Assembly: GCA_963709665.1 (NCBI GenBank)
Contig: CAVPWU010000004.1
Span: forward strand, 62,001 to 126,000
Direction of reading: 5' to 3'
Source of the DNA: DASZIT01 sp963709665
GTDB taxonomy: Bacteria > Actinomycetota > Acidimicrobiia > Acidimicrobiales > RAAP-2
DNA length: 64,000 bases
Part shown: positions 42,165 through 51,800 of the stretch, piece by piece
Layout: each line of letters opens with the position of its first letter
Numbering within the stretch: the first letter of the stretch is position 1
Translations under genes and position numbers: made by a program
The notes under the pieces: model-generated
The model's input: only the letters and a program-made list of their open reading frames with translations
The model's database searches: none
What the model was told of the DNA's origin: nothing

Positions 42165-43184
42165 TCAGCGCCAACCCAGTTCCGGTGCGACGTCCCGCAA
42201 CAGGGAGTCGAGGACATGGGCGCAGTACTCGACCCCGAGCTGGTTGGGGATGGTCAGCAGCAAGGTGTCGGCCGCGGCGATCGCCTCATCCTCGGCCAGC
42301 TGGGCGATGAGCGCCTCGGGTTCGGCGGCGTAGGTCCTGCCGAAGCGCGCCTTACCACCGTCGATGAACCCGACCTGGTCCTCCGAGTTGCCCTCCCGAC
42401 CGAAGTAGGCCCGGTCGAGGTCGCTGACGATGGGAAAGATGCTGCGACTCACCGACACCCGAGGGTGGCGATCGTGGCCGGCGTTCGACCAGGCCTTCCG
42501 GAACCGTTCGATCTGCTCCGCCTGCAACTGATGGAACGGCACCCCGGTGTCCTCGCCGAGGAGGGTCGAGCTCATGAGGTTCATGCCCTGCTCGGCGGTC
42601 CACTCGGCGGTCGCCCGGGTGCCGGCACCCCACCAGATCCGCTGGCGCAGACCTTCGGAGTGCGGTTCGATGCGCAGCAGCCCGGGCGGGTTGGGGAACA
42701 TCGGCTGCGGATTGGGCTCGGCGAAGCCGCTTCCCTTGAGCACCTCGAGAAAGATCAGGGTGTTCTCGCGAGCCATGTCGGCGGGACTCTCACCCTCGGC
42801 GGGGGCGTGGCCGAAGTAGCGGTAGCCCTCGATGACCTGCTCGGGCGATCCGCGGCTGATGCCGAGTTGGAGGCGACCGCCGGAGATGAGGTCGGCGGAT
42901 CCGGCGTCCTCGGCCATGTACAGCGGATTCTCGTAGCGCATGTCGATCACGCCGGTCCCGATCTCGATCCTGCTGGTCTTGGCGCCGACGGCCGCCAGGA
43001 GTGGAAACGGCGAGGAGAGCTGGTTGGCGAAGTGGTGCACCCGGAAGTACGCCCCGTCGGCGCCGAGCTCCTCGGCGGCCACCGCCAGGTCGATCGACTG
43101 CAGGAGCACATCCGAGGCCGAGCGGGCCTGCGACTGCGGCGACGGCGTCCAGTGGCCGAACGACAGGAAACCGATCTTCTTCAC
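42165..43184 (-). CDS. LLM-class flavin-dependent oxidoreductase
   Basis: This 339-residue TIM-barrel protein resembles bacterial luciferase-like monooxygenases: KKIGFLSFGHW at the start, EELGADGAYFRVHHF, IEIGTGVIDMRYENPL and GRLQLGISRGSPEQV, the phosphate-binding region for FMN or F420. Proteins of this type oxidise small molecules with reduced FMN or use F420 in actinobacteria. The substrate is unknown. It is divergent from a PPOX gene with 95 bp between. Confidence 0.92.
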   Translation of the reverse strand: MKKIGFLSFGHWTPSPQSQARSASDVLLQSIDLAVAAEELGADGAYFRVHHFANQLSSPFPLLAAVGAKTSRIEIGTGVIDMRYENPLYMAEDAGSADLISGGRLQLGISRGSPEQVIEGYRYFGHAPAEGESPADMARENTLIFLEVLKGSGFAEPNPQPMFPNPPGLLRIEPHSEGLRQRIWWGAGTRATAEWTAEQGMNLMSSTLLGEDTGVPFHQLQAEQIERFRKAWSNAGHDRHPRVSVSRSIFPIVSDLDRAYFGREGNSEDQVGFIDGGKARFGRTYAAEPEALIAQLAEDEAIAAADTLLLTIPNQLGVEYCAHVLDSLLRDVAPELGWR

Positions 43185-43279
43185 AGCCTGTTCAACGTCT
43201 CGCCAGCTCCATCTCTTCCTCGTCCGGTGACGCCCGACACCTCGCTAGATTCCGGTGAGGGGCCGACCAAGGAGGCAGC

Positions 43280-43699
43280 ATGGCTGACACCCCGATCCGA
43301 CTCGACGAGACCACCCGGGCGGCGATCGACTCCGGGCGGCTTGTCCATCTGGTCACCCTCAACCCGGACGGTTCGCCCCAGGTGACCTGTGTCTACGCCG
43401 GCTGGGACGGGGACGAGATCGTCACCGGCCACCTGGCCGACCATGTGAAGCTGCGCAACATCCGGCGGGACCCCCGGGTCACGCTGTCCGTGGAATCGGA
43501 CGTGGACTTCCAGGGGTTCAGCCCGTACGTGGTGATCCAGGGGATCGCCCGGGTCGAGGAGGGTGGAGCGGTGCCCCTGCTCCGTCGCATCACCAACGGC
43601 CGGTTCCCCCCACCCGGGGACGGCTACCCGGCCGGATTCGTCACCCGGATCACGCCACAGAAGTTGGCCGGCACTGGCCCCTGGGGCCTGGCCGACTGA
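43280..43699 (+). CDS. PPOX-class (F420-dependent type) flavin-fold protein
   Basis: This 139-residue split-barrel protein has the core LVHLVTLNPDGSPQVTCVY, DHVKLRNIRRDPRVTLSVE and YVVIQGIARVEEGG typical of actinobacterial PPOX/F420-binding proteins. It likely binds F420 or FMN and reduces small molecules or serves in cofactor chemistry. Its last 50 bp overlap the 3' end of the convergent DUF429 gene. Confidence 0.9.
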   Translation: MADTPIRLDETTRAAIDSGRLVHLVTLNPDGSPQVTCVYAGWDGDEIVTGHLADHVKLRNIRRDPRVTLSVESDVDFQGFSPYVVIQGIARVEEGGAVPLLRRITNGRFPPPGDGYPAGFVTRITPQKLAGTGPWGLAD

Positions 43700-44402
43700 G
43701 CGGCACGGCCGCACCCACCCCGTCGGGGCCACGGCTCGCCACCGGCGGGCTCTGGGTCCGGCCCCGACGCAGTCGAGCGGTGGGTGGCGTGGTCACCGGG
43801 ATGAGAACCACCCCCTCGCCGGGGTCGCCCAGGAAGGACGCCACTCCCTCCCTTGCCAAGCTGCCGGTGAGGGCGGCCAGGGCGGCATCGATCCGGTCGA
43901 CGGTGGGGAGCCGGTCGAGGTCGACCCCGTGGCGCTGCAGGACGTTCCCACGGAACTCCCGCTTGGTCTCGTCGGCACTCCGGAGCCGACCCGCCAACAG
44001 CACGGCGGTCGCCTCCGGGAACACCTCGTAGGCGGTCCGGGCCACGGTCGATCCATCCCCGACCCCGTAGGTCGGGGCCAGCGCCCTGTACAGGGAGAAG
44101 CCGACCCGCATCCACCGGTAGAACGGGTGGTCCCCCGGGTCGGTGGGGGTGGAGAACGCCGTGATTCCGAGGGCCCGGAGTGCGACTTCCGACCGTCGGC
44201 TCTTCCCCGAGTGTGCCCATCCGGACGGCGAGTCGATGCAGACCAGGTCGGGGCGGATCTCCTCGAGGATCAGGGCGGCTACCTGGTCGACGGTGAGTCG
44301 GCCGCCACTGGCCACCACCCCCCGATGCTCGTCGAGGGCCACCAGGTCGAGGCCCTTGCGCTCCTCGGCGACGTCCACCCCGACCACGGTGGGTCCGCTC
44401 AC
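43650..44402 (-). CDS. DUF429-family protein
   Basis: The protein is 250 residues from a GTG at 44402, which overlaps the upstream DUF5996 stop by 4 bp. It starts with an RNase H-like strand carrying an acidic residue (VVGVDVAEERKGLDLVAL) and has LVCIDSPSGWAHSGKSR and YEVFPEA, hallmark blocks of DUF429. This family is predicted to be nuclease-like (RNase H fold), but the activity is unproven. The C-terminus is antisense to the PPOX gene for 50 bp. Confidence 0.83.
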   Translation of the reverse strand: MSGPTVVGVDVAEERKGLDLVALDEHRGVVASGGRLTVDQVAALILEEIRPDLVCIDSPSGWAHSGKSRRSEVALRALGITAFSTPTDPGDHPFYRWMRVGFSLYRALAPTYGVGDGSTVARTAYEVFPEATAVLLAGRLRSADETKREFRGNVLQRHGVDLDRLPTVDRIDAALAALTGSLAREGVASFLGDPGEGVVLIPVTTPPTARLRRGRTQSPPVASRGPDGVGAAVPLSRPGPRGQCRPTSVA

Positions 44403-45319
44403 CGGACGGGCGGGGGCGACCCCTCGGCGCTCCCGGCCAGATCCGGGTCCCAGTCGCAGAGGGTGCAGGCGTGCCGGAACACCGACCGGGCGAACTCGAC
44501 GGCCAGGCCGTGCGGGTCGTCGCTGGCCCGGACGTCGTCCCAGTCGAGGACGAACTCGCCCAGCTCCGGGTTCCAGCGGGCAGGGTCGACCCCGAGGTCG
44601 GCGGCCGGGAACCCCTCCTGGGCCGGGTGGACGTAGGCGTAGAAGGCGGCTCTGCCGTAGCGGTGGTCGCCCGGCCACCAGCCGACGGCCACCTCCTGGC
44701 TGTCCATGGCGTTGCGCATGATGAAGTCCTCCGACGGGGGATCGGCGGGCCGGCCGGAGAAGAGGTTGGTGGCCAGGTCGAAGCTGCCCCACCAGGCGTT
44801 GACCGGGGTGGACCGGCCCCGGTAGGCGGCCCGGAACTCCGCCAGCACCAGGGCGGCCTGGGTGGCCGCCGTGAAGTACGAGGTCACCTGGATCGGGTCG
44901 TACTCCACGTGCTGGTCGTCCTCGTCCAGGGGGACGGTCCACGACACCTCCTGGGGGGTGGGATCGATCTCGACGTCGCCCCCCAGGCCCCTCACCGCCC
45001 CCAGCACCGCCCGGGTGACCTCGCCCACCGACCTCCCCGGGGTCAACGCCACCCGCTCGGTGTGGCCCCCGCTGTGCTCCACCACCGCCTCGTGGGAGCG
45101 GAGGTCCAGGGCGGCGACCAGGGCGCCCGACCCGTCGGGGGCCGGCAGCGGCAGGGTCTCCCACCCCCGGGCGGTCAGCCGGAGGGCGGCGTGCTGGAGC
45201 TGCGGCTCCGGTGGGGCCAGCGCCACGCACAGCTTGCCCAGCAGCTGGGTGTGGGCGTGGAGGGTGTCGCAGGTGGCCGTCCAGTCGTCATAGGAGACGG
45301 ACGGCCACTCGCTGGACAT
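44399..45319 (-). CDS. DUF5996-family protein
   Basis: This 306-residue soluble protein has the family pattern WPSVSYDDWTATCDTLH at the start, VSWTVPLDED, STPVNAWWGSFDLATN, EVAVGWWPGD and YAYVHPAQEGF. A role is unknown. It is cotranscribed with DUF429, with a GTGA overlap. Confidence 0.82.
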   Translation of the reverse strand: MSSEWPSVSYDDWTATCDTLHAHTQLLGKLCVALAPPEPQLQHAALRLTARGWETLPLPAPDGSGALVAALDLRSHEAVVEHSGGHTERVALTPGRSVGEVTRAVLGAVRGLGGDVEIDPTPQEVSWTVPLDEDDQHVEYDPIQVTSYFTAATQAALVLAEFRAAYRGRSTPVNAWWGSFDLATNLFSGRPADPPSEDFIMRNAMDSQEVAVGWWPGDHRYGRAAFYAYVHPAQEGFPAADLGVDPARWNPELGEFVLDWDDVRASDDPHGLAVEFARSVFRHACTLCDWDPDLAGSAEGSPPPVR

Positions 45320-45378
45320 TCCCGCACCCTACCGTCGACTCCCCCCTCACCGTCGGGTGCACCGGTCGACGGGTCGGC

Positions 45379-46302
45379 TCAGCCGAACTCCGACTCCCGC
45401 CGGCGCAGAATGGCGCAGAGCGTCTCGTTGTAGGGCGCCTCGAAGCCCAGCTCTCGGCTGAGCTCCACCACCTGGCCGTTGATGGCGTCGATCTCCGCCC
45501 GCCGGCCGGCCAGGTGGTCGAGGCGCATCGACGGGCTGGCGTTGGGGATGGTGGCGGCGAACTCCGTGACGTACCGCTCCGGGTCCTCGAAGGTGAAGGC
45601 CACCCCCTGGGCCATGGCCACCCGCCAGGCCTCCGCGGTGCAGCCCAGGGCCACCCTCCACAGCTCCGGGTCGGCCATCAGCTGGCCCACCGTGACGTCG
45701 AAGGCGGCGGTGGGGGCGCTGAGGGTGACGTTGCAGAGGAACTTCTCCCAGATCATCTGGGTGACGTCCTCGAAGGCCTTGACGTTGAAGCCGGCCGCCC
45801 CCCAGGCCTGCTCGATGCGCAGCACCCGGTCGGTGAGCCCGCCCTGCATCTCGCCGATGCGGATCAGGCGCATGCCCTCGTGGTGGACGTAGCCCGCCTT
45901 GGGGATGGAGGACCCGAACCCCTCGGCGATGCCGATCAGGATGTGGTCCTCGGGGATGTGCCGGGCCACCCGCTCGCCGGAGCCCAGCCCGTTCTGGAAG
46001 GCCATGACCACGTCGTCCGACCGCAGCAGCGGGGCGATGGCCGCCGCCACCTCCTCCACCTGGGCCGCCTTGGTGGCGACCACCCACACGTCGCAGGGCC
46101 CGGCGTCGGCGGGGGTCCGGCCGACGTTCAGGCCGTCGACCACGTAGCTGCCGCTGGCCCCGCTGACCGACAGGCCCGAGCGGGCGATCTCGTCGAGGTG
46201 GGCCTGCCAGATGTCGATGGCCCACACCTCGTGGCCCGACTTGCCGAGGAGGCCGGCGTACACCGACCCCATGGCCCCGGTCCCGACGATGGCGATCTTC
46301 AC
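45379..46302 (-). CDS. Ketopantoate reductase family protein (ApbA/PanE)
   Basis: This 307-residue protein has the N-terminal Rossmann motif VGTGAMGSVYAG, a catalytic-type Lys in VATKAAQVEEV, AFQNGLGSGE, WEKFLCNVTLSAPTA with the active-site Lys and Asn, and the C-terminal RRAEIDAINGQV block where the Glu binds ketopantoate. All key PanE residues are present. It may make pantoate for coenzyme A, but actinobacteria often have several family members, so the substrate is not certain. Single gene on the minus strand. Confidence 0.88.
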   Translation of the reverse strand: MKIAIVGTGAMGSVYAGLLGKSGHEVWAIDIWQAHLDEIARSGLSVSGASGSYVVDGLNVGRTPADAGPCDVWVVATKAAQVEEVAAAIAPLLRSDDVVMAFQNGLGSGERVARHIPEDHILIGIAEGFGSSIPKAGYVHHEGMRLIRIGEMQGGLTDRVLRIEQAWGAAGFNVKAFEDVTQMIWEKFLCNVTLSAPTAAFDVTVGQLMADPELWRVALGCTAEAWRVAMAQGVAFTFEDPERYVTEFAATIPNASPSMRLDHLAGRRAEIDAINGQVVELSRELGFEAPYNETLCAILRRRESEFG

Positions 46303-46495
46303 AAGGCTCTCCTCACCCGGTTGGCTTGAGTTCCCGGGCTCGGCGCCTGGCGGTCGCCACTACCCCTCGATGAACCCTGGCCCTGCCCCTGGGGCCGACC
46401 GCCAAGACTACCCCCTGGGGCCCGGTTTCTGCCGCCCGGAGGCCAGAGACGCCCCGGCCGGCCGTGTGCCCGCCCCGGGCGGAGATGCCCGCTGA

Positions 46496-46939
46496 TCAGG
46501 CCGGATGGGGTCGGAACCGCGACTCCGGGCTGTGGCCGTCGGTGGTCACCCGACGGTGGCTGAACCGCCACACCCCGCCCGACCGGGTGTACCCGTCGAC
46601 GTACCGGCCCCAGTGGTCGAGCCCGACGGCGGTGAGCACGAAGAAGTAGCACCGGCTGGTCGCCGTCTCCTCGTCGACCAGGTCGATCTGCAGGGTGCTG
46701 GTGCAGTGGCGGAGGTAGACCGGGTGGTCGCCGGAGGCGGCACCGTCCCGCACCCCGGTGAAGATGGTGCGGATCTCCTCCCTGCCCACCCGGGGCGGGA
46801 GGCCGTCACCGATCTCCATCCGGGCGTCCTCGGCGAACAGCTCCACCACCTGGTCGAACCGGCCGGCGTCGCCGTTGGCGTTGTAGCGGGCCACCAGGTC
46901 CCGGATCGACTCCCGTGCCGTCAGCTCCCAGAGCTCCAT
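46496..46939 (-). CDS. SnoaL-like (NTF2-fold) protein
   Basis: The protein is 147 residues from the ATG at 46939. It has the NTF2-like cone fold: ESIRDLVARYNANGDAGRF, VVELFAEDARMEIG, then strands ending in WGRYVDGYTRSGGVWRFSHR. Such proteins are cyclases, isomerases or binding proteins; no catalytic assignment is possible. About 190 bp without a gene separate it from the ketopantoate-reductase-type gene. Confidence 0.85.
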   Translation of the reverse strand: MELWELTARESIRDLVARYNANGDAGRFDQVVELFAEDARMEIGDGLPPRVGREEIRTIFTGVRDGAASGDHPVYLRHCTSTLQIDLVDEETATSRCYFFVLTAVGLDHWGRYVDGYTRSGGVWRFSHRRVTTDGHSPESRFRPHPA

Positions 46940-47009
46940 CCCGTCCCCTCCTGTCGCCGGTGCGCCCCGCCCATGGTGGCACCCCACCGACGGGTGCCCG
47001 GTGCTTGGC

Positions 47010-48839
47010 TCAGGTCCCCGGCCACAGCCGGTCCCGCAGCCCGGAGGCCCGGGCGATGGGCCGGGCGATGGCCCCCCGGATGGCCGCCTCGCTCCCCAGC
47101 ACGGTGACCCGGTCCCGGGCCCGGGTGACCGCGGTGTAGAGGAGCTCGCGGGTGAGGATCGGCGAGGTGTCGCCGGGCAGGGAGACCACCGCGTGGGGGA
47201 ACTCCGAGCCCTGGCTCTTGTGGATGGTCATCGCCCACCAGGTCTCGGTCCGGTCGAGCTGCGACGGCGACACCAGGCGGGGCCCCCCCGCCCCCGGGAA
47301 GGCCACCGCCACCCGCTCCCCCTGGCGGACCACCAGGCCGACGTCGCCGTTGAGCAGCCGGTTGGGCTGGTCGTTGGCCGTCACGATCACCGGCCGACCC
47401 AGGTACCAGCGCTGGGCGGTACGGACCGGGGGGTCGGACGTCTCGACGGCGCTCTCGATCCGCCGGGTCCAGTCGAAGAGGCCGAACGGCTGGTACCGGG
47501 TGGCGGCCAGCACCTTCACCCGGGTCATGGCGGCCAGCCCGGTCTCGGCGTCCCCCGCCCGGGCGGCCCGGATCGACTGCCGGGCCGCTTCCGCCAGCTC
47601 GTCGAGGAGCCGGGCGACGGCCCGGTCGTCGGTGTCCCGGACCCAGGCGGCGTCCGGTCGCCCGCTGGTCAGCACCTCGAGGGCGCCGTCGGCGTCCCCG
47701 TTGCGCACCGCGGTGCGCAGGGCGTCGATGGCCGAGTCCTCGGCGAACCGGTGGGAGCGGGTCAGCACGGTGACCCGGCCGGCCAGGGGGGCGTGGGCGT
47801 CGTCGCCGGCGTCCACCTGGCCGGGGCCCACCACGTCGCTCATCACCGAGCCGGCCTCGATGCTGGCCAGCTGGTGGGGGTCGCCCACCAGCACCAGGGT
47901 GGCGTCGGGCCGGACCGCCTCCAGCAGGTGGGCCATCAGGGGCAGCGAGACCATGGACGTCTCGTCGACCACCACCAGGTGGTGGGGGAGCGGCCGCTTG
48001 GCGTCCCGCCGGAAGCCCACCCCGGGGACCCCCTCCAGCAGCCGGTGGAGGGTGACCGCCTCCTGCTGGCGGAGTTCGTCGGCGATCCCGGGGGCCAGGA
48101 CCTCCTCGGCCTCCGCCTGGTCGACCGCCCGCAGCAGGGCATCGGTCATCTGGCCGGCCGCCTTGCCGGTGGGTGCGGCCAGGGCGATGTCCAACGGCTC
48201 CCCCCGGAGGACGGCCAGCTGGCGGGCGGCCGCCAGGAGCCGGGCGATGGTGCGGGTCTTGCCGGTCCCCGGCCCGCCGGCGATCACCGACACCCGCTGG
48301 GTGAGGGCGGTCCGGACCGCCTGGCGCTGCCGGTCGGGGTCGGCCGGGTCGTCCTCCCCGAACAGGCCGTTGAGCACCGCCTCGAGCCCGCCGGTGTCCG
48401 GGTCGCCGTCGGTGCCGGCCCGGGTGGTCAGGTCGGCCGCCACCGTCACCTCGTCGTGGAACAGCTTGTGGAGGTAGAGGCGGCCGTCCCACACCAGCGG
48501 TCGCAGCCGCCCGTCGAGGTGGCCGTCGGCCGGCGCCACCAGCGGGGAGGCGGTGATCGACCGCTCCCACCGGTCGAGGACCGGCCACGGGAGCGGCCCC
48601 ACCGGGTCCCCGCCGGTGTCGATCACCAACCGGTCCACGTCCGCCAGGTCGAGGCAGGTGTGGCCGAGCCGCGGGCCGCGGGCCGCCACCGCCAGGGCCA
48701 GCAGCACGTCGTCGGTGGCCTCGGGGACCAGGCGGGCGAAGGCGGCGCACAGCTGCACCTCCCCGGCGTCGAACACCCCGGCCTCCACGAACGGCTGCAG
48801 CACCCCCACCCGGTCGGGGAGGGGGACGGTGGCGGTCAC
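47010..48839 (-). CDS. recD: Exodeoxyribonuclease V alpha subunit RecD
   Basis: The protein is 609 residues from a GTG at 48839 that overlaps the recB stop (GTGA). It is an SF1B 5'-3' helicase: Walker A GGPGTGKTRTI with Lys194, the Q/GKAAGQM segment, Walker B-type VVVDETSMV, motif III LVLVGDPHQLASIE, and the C-terminal UvrD-like block WWAMTIHKSQGSEF and LYTAVTRARD. In RecBCD it drives DNA unwinding from the 5' strand during double-strand-break repair. It is the last gene of the recC-recB-recD operon. Confidence 0.96.
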   Translation of the reverse strand: MTATVPLPDRVGVLQPFVEAGVFDAGEVQLCAAFARLVPEATDDVLLALAVAARGPRLGHTCLDLADVDRLVIDTGGDPVGPLPWPVLDRWERSITASPLVAPADGHLDGRLRPLVWDGRLYLHKLFHDEVTVAADLTTRAGTDGDPDTGGLEAVLNGLFGEDDPADPDRQRQAVRTALTQRVSVIAGGPGTGKTRTIARLLAAARQLAVLRGEPLDIALAAPTGKAAGQMTDALLRAVDQAEAEEVLAPGIADELRQQEAVTLHRLLEGVPGVGFRRDAKRPLPHHLVVVDETSMVSLPLMAHLLEAVRPDATLVLVGDPHQLASIEAGSVMSDVVGPGQVDAGDDAHAPLAGRVTVLTRSHRFAEDSAIDALRTAVRNGDADGALEVLTSGRPDAAWVRDTDDRAVARLLDELAEAARQSIRAARAGDAETGLAAMTRVKVLAATRYQPFGLFDWTRRIESAVETSDPPVRTAQRWYLGRPVIVTANDQPNRLLNGDVGLVVRQGERVAVAFPGAGGPRLVSPSQLDRTETWWAMTIHKSQGSEFPHAVVSLPGDTSPILTRELLYTAVTRARDRVTVLGSEAAIRGAIARPIARASGLRDRLWPGT

Positions 48840-51800
48840 GACGACGTCCCGTCGGACCGGCCGTCGAGCCGGTCGCTGAGCTCCACCACCAGCTCGGGCG
48901 GGATCGCCCAGCTGAACACCCCGTGGGGGTGGCCGTCCTCCACCGTCACCCCGGCCCCGGCCATCCCCCGGACGAACAGGTAGGCGGCGCCGCCCAGGTG
49001 GGTGGCCGGGTGGTAGCCGGCCAGCCGCCACCGCAGATACCGGTGGAGGACCACCGAGTAGAGGAGGGCCTGGAGCGGGTAGTGGTGCTCGGCCATCGCC
49101 TCGGCCATCGGGCCCCGGGCGTAGTGGTCGGGGCGGAACGCCTGGCCCCGGGGGGTGAGGCGGTTGGTCTTGTAGTCGGCCACCACGAACCGGGGAGCCG
49201 GCCCGGCGGTCCGCAGCACCAGGTCGATCGATCCGGTCAGATGGCCGGCCAGGTCGACGTGGAAGGTGCCGGTGGCGAGGCCCTCCGCCCACGGCCGCAG
49301 CGGGTCGTCGGCGCCGAGGTGGTCGAGGGCCAGCCGGCCGATGTCGGTGACGGTGGCCCGGTGGCCGCCCTCCCCCAGCAGCAGCTCGAAGGAGAGCTCG
49401 TTCAGCCGGTCCCCCGGACCCACGTCGCGCAGCCGGGTGCCGGGGACCAGGGGGCCGAGGGGGGTCTCCAGCGCCGCCCGGAGCCCGTCCACCAGCCGGC
49501 GACGCCCCGCCTCCGGGCCGGCGTCGGTGTCTCCCACCGGGGTGAGGTCGACCGGCAGCTCGGCCAGCACGCTGTCGATCTCCCGTTCGAGGGCCCCGTC
49601 GAGGTGGTGGTCGGCGAAGTCCACCCCCTCCAGCACGCCGTGGACCAGATTGCCGAAGGAGGCGCCGGCCGGCAGCGTGGCCCAGGGTGGGTCGGCCAGG
49701 GTGTCGAAGAGGGTTGGGATGGGGGTGGGGATGTGCGGCGTGATGGCCGGGGCCTCCTCCGGCGTCCCGGGCGGGTCCCCGTCGGGGTGCTCCTCGCCCC
49801 GGCCCTCGTCGCCCGCCCCGCCGTCGGACAGGCTGGGGTCGTAGGGGTCGCCGCGCTCCTCCTCGAACTGCTGGGTGACGGCGCTGAACGACCACCGGTG
49901 CCGGGACCGGTCGAGGTCCTGCGGTGGTGGGGCGATCGACAGCCGGCCACCGCCGGCCGGGCGCACCGGCCCGGTCCAGACGGTCCGGGTGGGCGGCTGC
50001 CCGTGCACGCCCACCGCCATGGTGCCGCCGGACCGGGCCACCAGCGGGGCGAGGGCCTCGGCCGCCTCCTCGTCGGGGGGCAGGGCCACCTGCTCGTCGG
50101 CGAAGTTGGCGTCGAGCCGCCCGTCGGTCCGGCTGAACAACAGGTGGGCCAGGCCCGATCGGTCGGCATCCTGGACCCTCGACCACCAGACCAGGGTGTG
50201 GTGCCGGGCCCGGGTCAGGGCCACGTAGAGCAGCCGCAGGTTCTCGCCGATGGCCTCGTCCCGCGACAGCCGGGACCGCCGGTCGGAGGCCTCCTTGGTC
50301 GGCCACTCCGCCTTGGGGGCCACGTCGTAGGTGCGGCGGTCGGTGTCCGGGTCCTGGTAGATGACCGGAACGGCCTCGAGGCCGTGCTTCAGAGGGGTGC
50401 GCCACAGCGTGGGGACGCAGACGATGGGGAACTCGAGCCCCTTGGCCGTCCAGATGGTCAGGATCTGCACCGCCTTGTCGTCCGACTCCACCCGTCGGGC
50501 CGAGCTGCCGACGTCCTGCTCGGCGTCGGCGTCGATGTCCTCGTCGGGGTCGCGGTCCAGCACCGCCAGCAGCCCGGCCACGCTGAGCCGGTCGTGGTGG
50601 GCGGCGCTGTGGAACAGCTCGGCGACGTGGTGGAGGTCGGTGACCAGCCGGTCGCCCTCCCCGGTGGCCAGTACCCGGGCCTCCACCCCGCTGTCGGCCA
50701 CCACCCGGCTGGCCCACTCGGCCACTCCGCCGGCCTCGAGCACCTCGTTCCACCGCTGGAGCTGGTCCTGCAGGTGGCTGAGGGCGTCGTCGTCCAGGGT
50801 GGCCACCTGGTCGGGGGTCTCGGCGGCGAACCACGACAGGGCGAAGGCCCGGGCCCGACGCGGGTCACTCGGGCGCTGCAGCGCCTCGAGCAGCAGCCGC
50901 CAGTGGTCCGCCGCCGGCGAGCCCAGCACCGAGGTGCTCCGGGCCAGCACCGCCGGGACCCGCCGGGACAGGAGTGCCCGTTGCACCGCCTCCGCCTCGC
51001 GGTGGGACTTGACCAGGACGGCGATGTCGGAGGGCACCACCTGGCGCATCGAGCCGTCGTCCTCGGGGAGCCGGGCCCCGCCCAGCAGCTCGACCACGTG
51101 CTCGCCGAGATCGCCGAAGATGGCCCGCTCGGCCGCCCGGACGTTGATGTCGGCCGCCCGGTTCCGGTTGCGCTGGAGCTGCGGGTCGAGGGTCATCCGG
51201 ATGGACAGCGGGACCACCGGCCGGTCGTGGCGGTCCACCAGCCGCTTGGCGGCGTTCGGTTCGGCCGGGTCGACGTCCACGTAGGTGATGCGGGGGTCGC
51301 CGAAGGTGGCCCCGTCGAACAGGGTGTTCAGGGCGGTGAGCAGCGCGCCGTCCGAGCGCCAGTTGGTCTCCAGCGACCGACGGGCCACCCCGGCATCGGC
51401 GGTCACCGCCCGGGAGAAGGTGTGGACGTTGGCGCCCCGGAAGGAGTAGATGGCCTGCTTGGGGTCGCCGACCAGCACCAGGCGGCTGCCCGGCGCCACC
51501 CGGCCGAACAGGGTGGAGAAGATGGCCCACTGCACCGGGTCGGTGTCCTGGAACTCGTCGATCAGGGCCACCTTCGAGCGCTTCCGGAGCGCCTCGACGA
51601 CCCCGGCCCCGCCGTCCCCCTCCAGGGCGTCGCGCAGGTGGAGGAGCACGTCGTCGAAGCTCATGGTGCCGGCCCGCCGCCGACGCTCCCCGATCACCTC
51701 GACGCACCGGTCGATCAGCCCGACCAGCACCAGCGCCGCCGGGTCGTCGCACTCGACCGTCGACGTCGGCACCAGGTCCAGGTCGGGCATGCTCAGCCGG

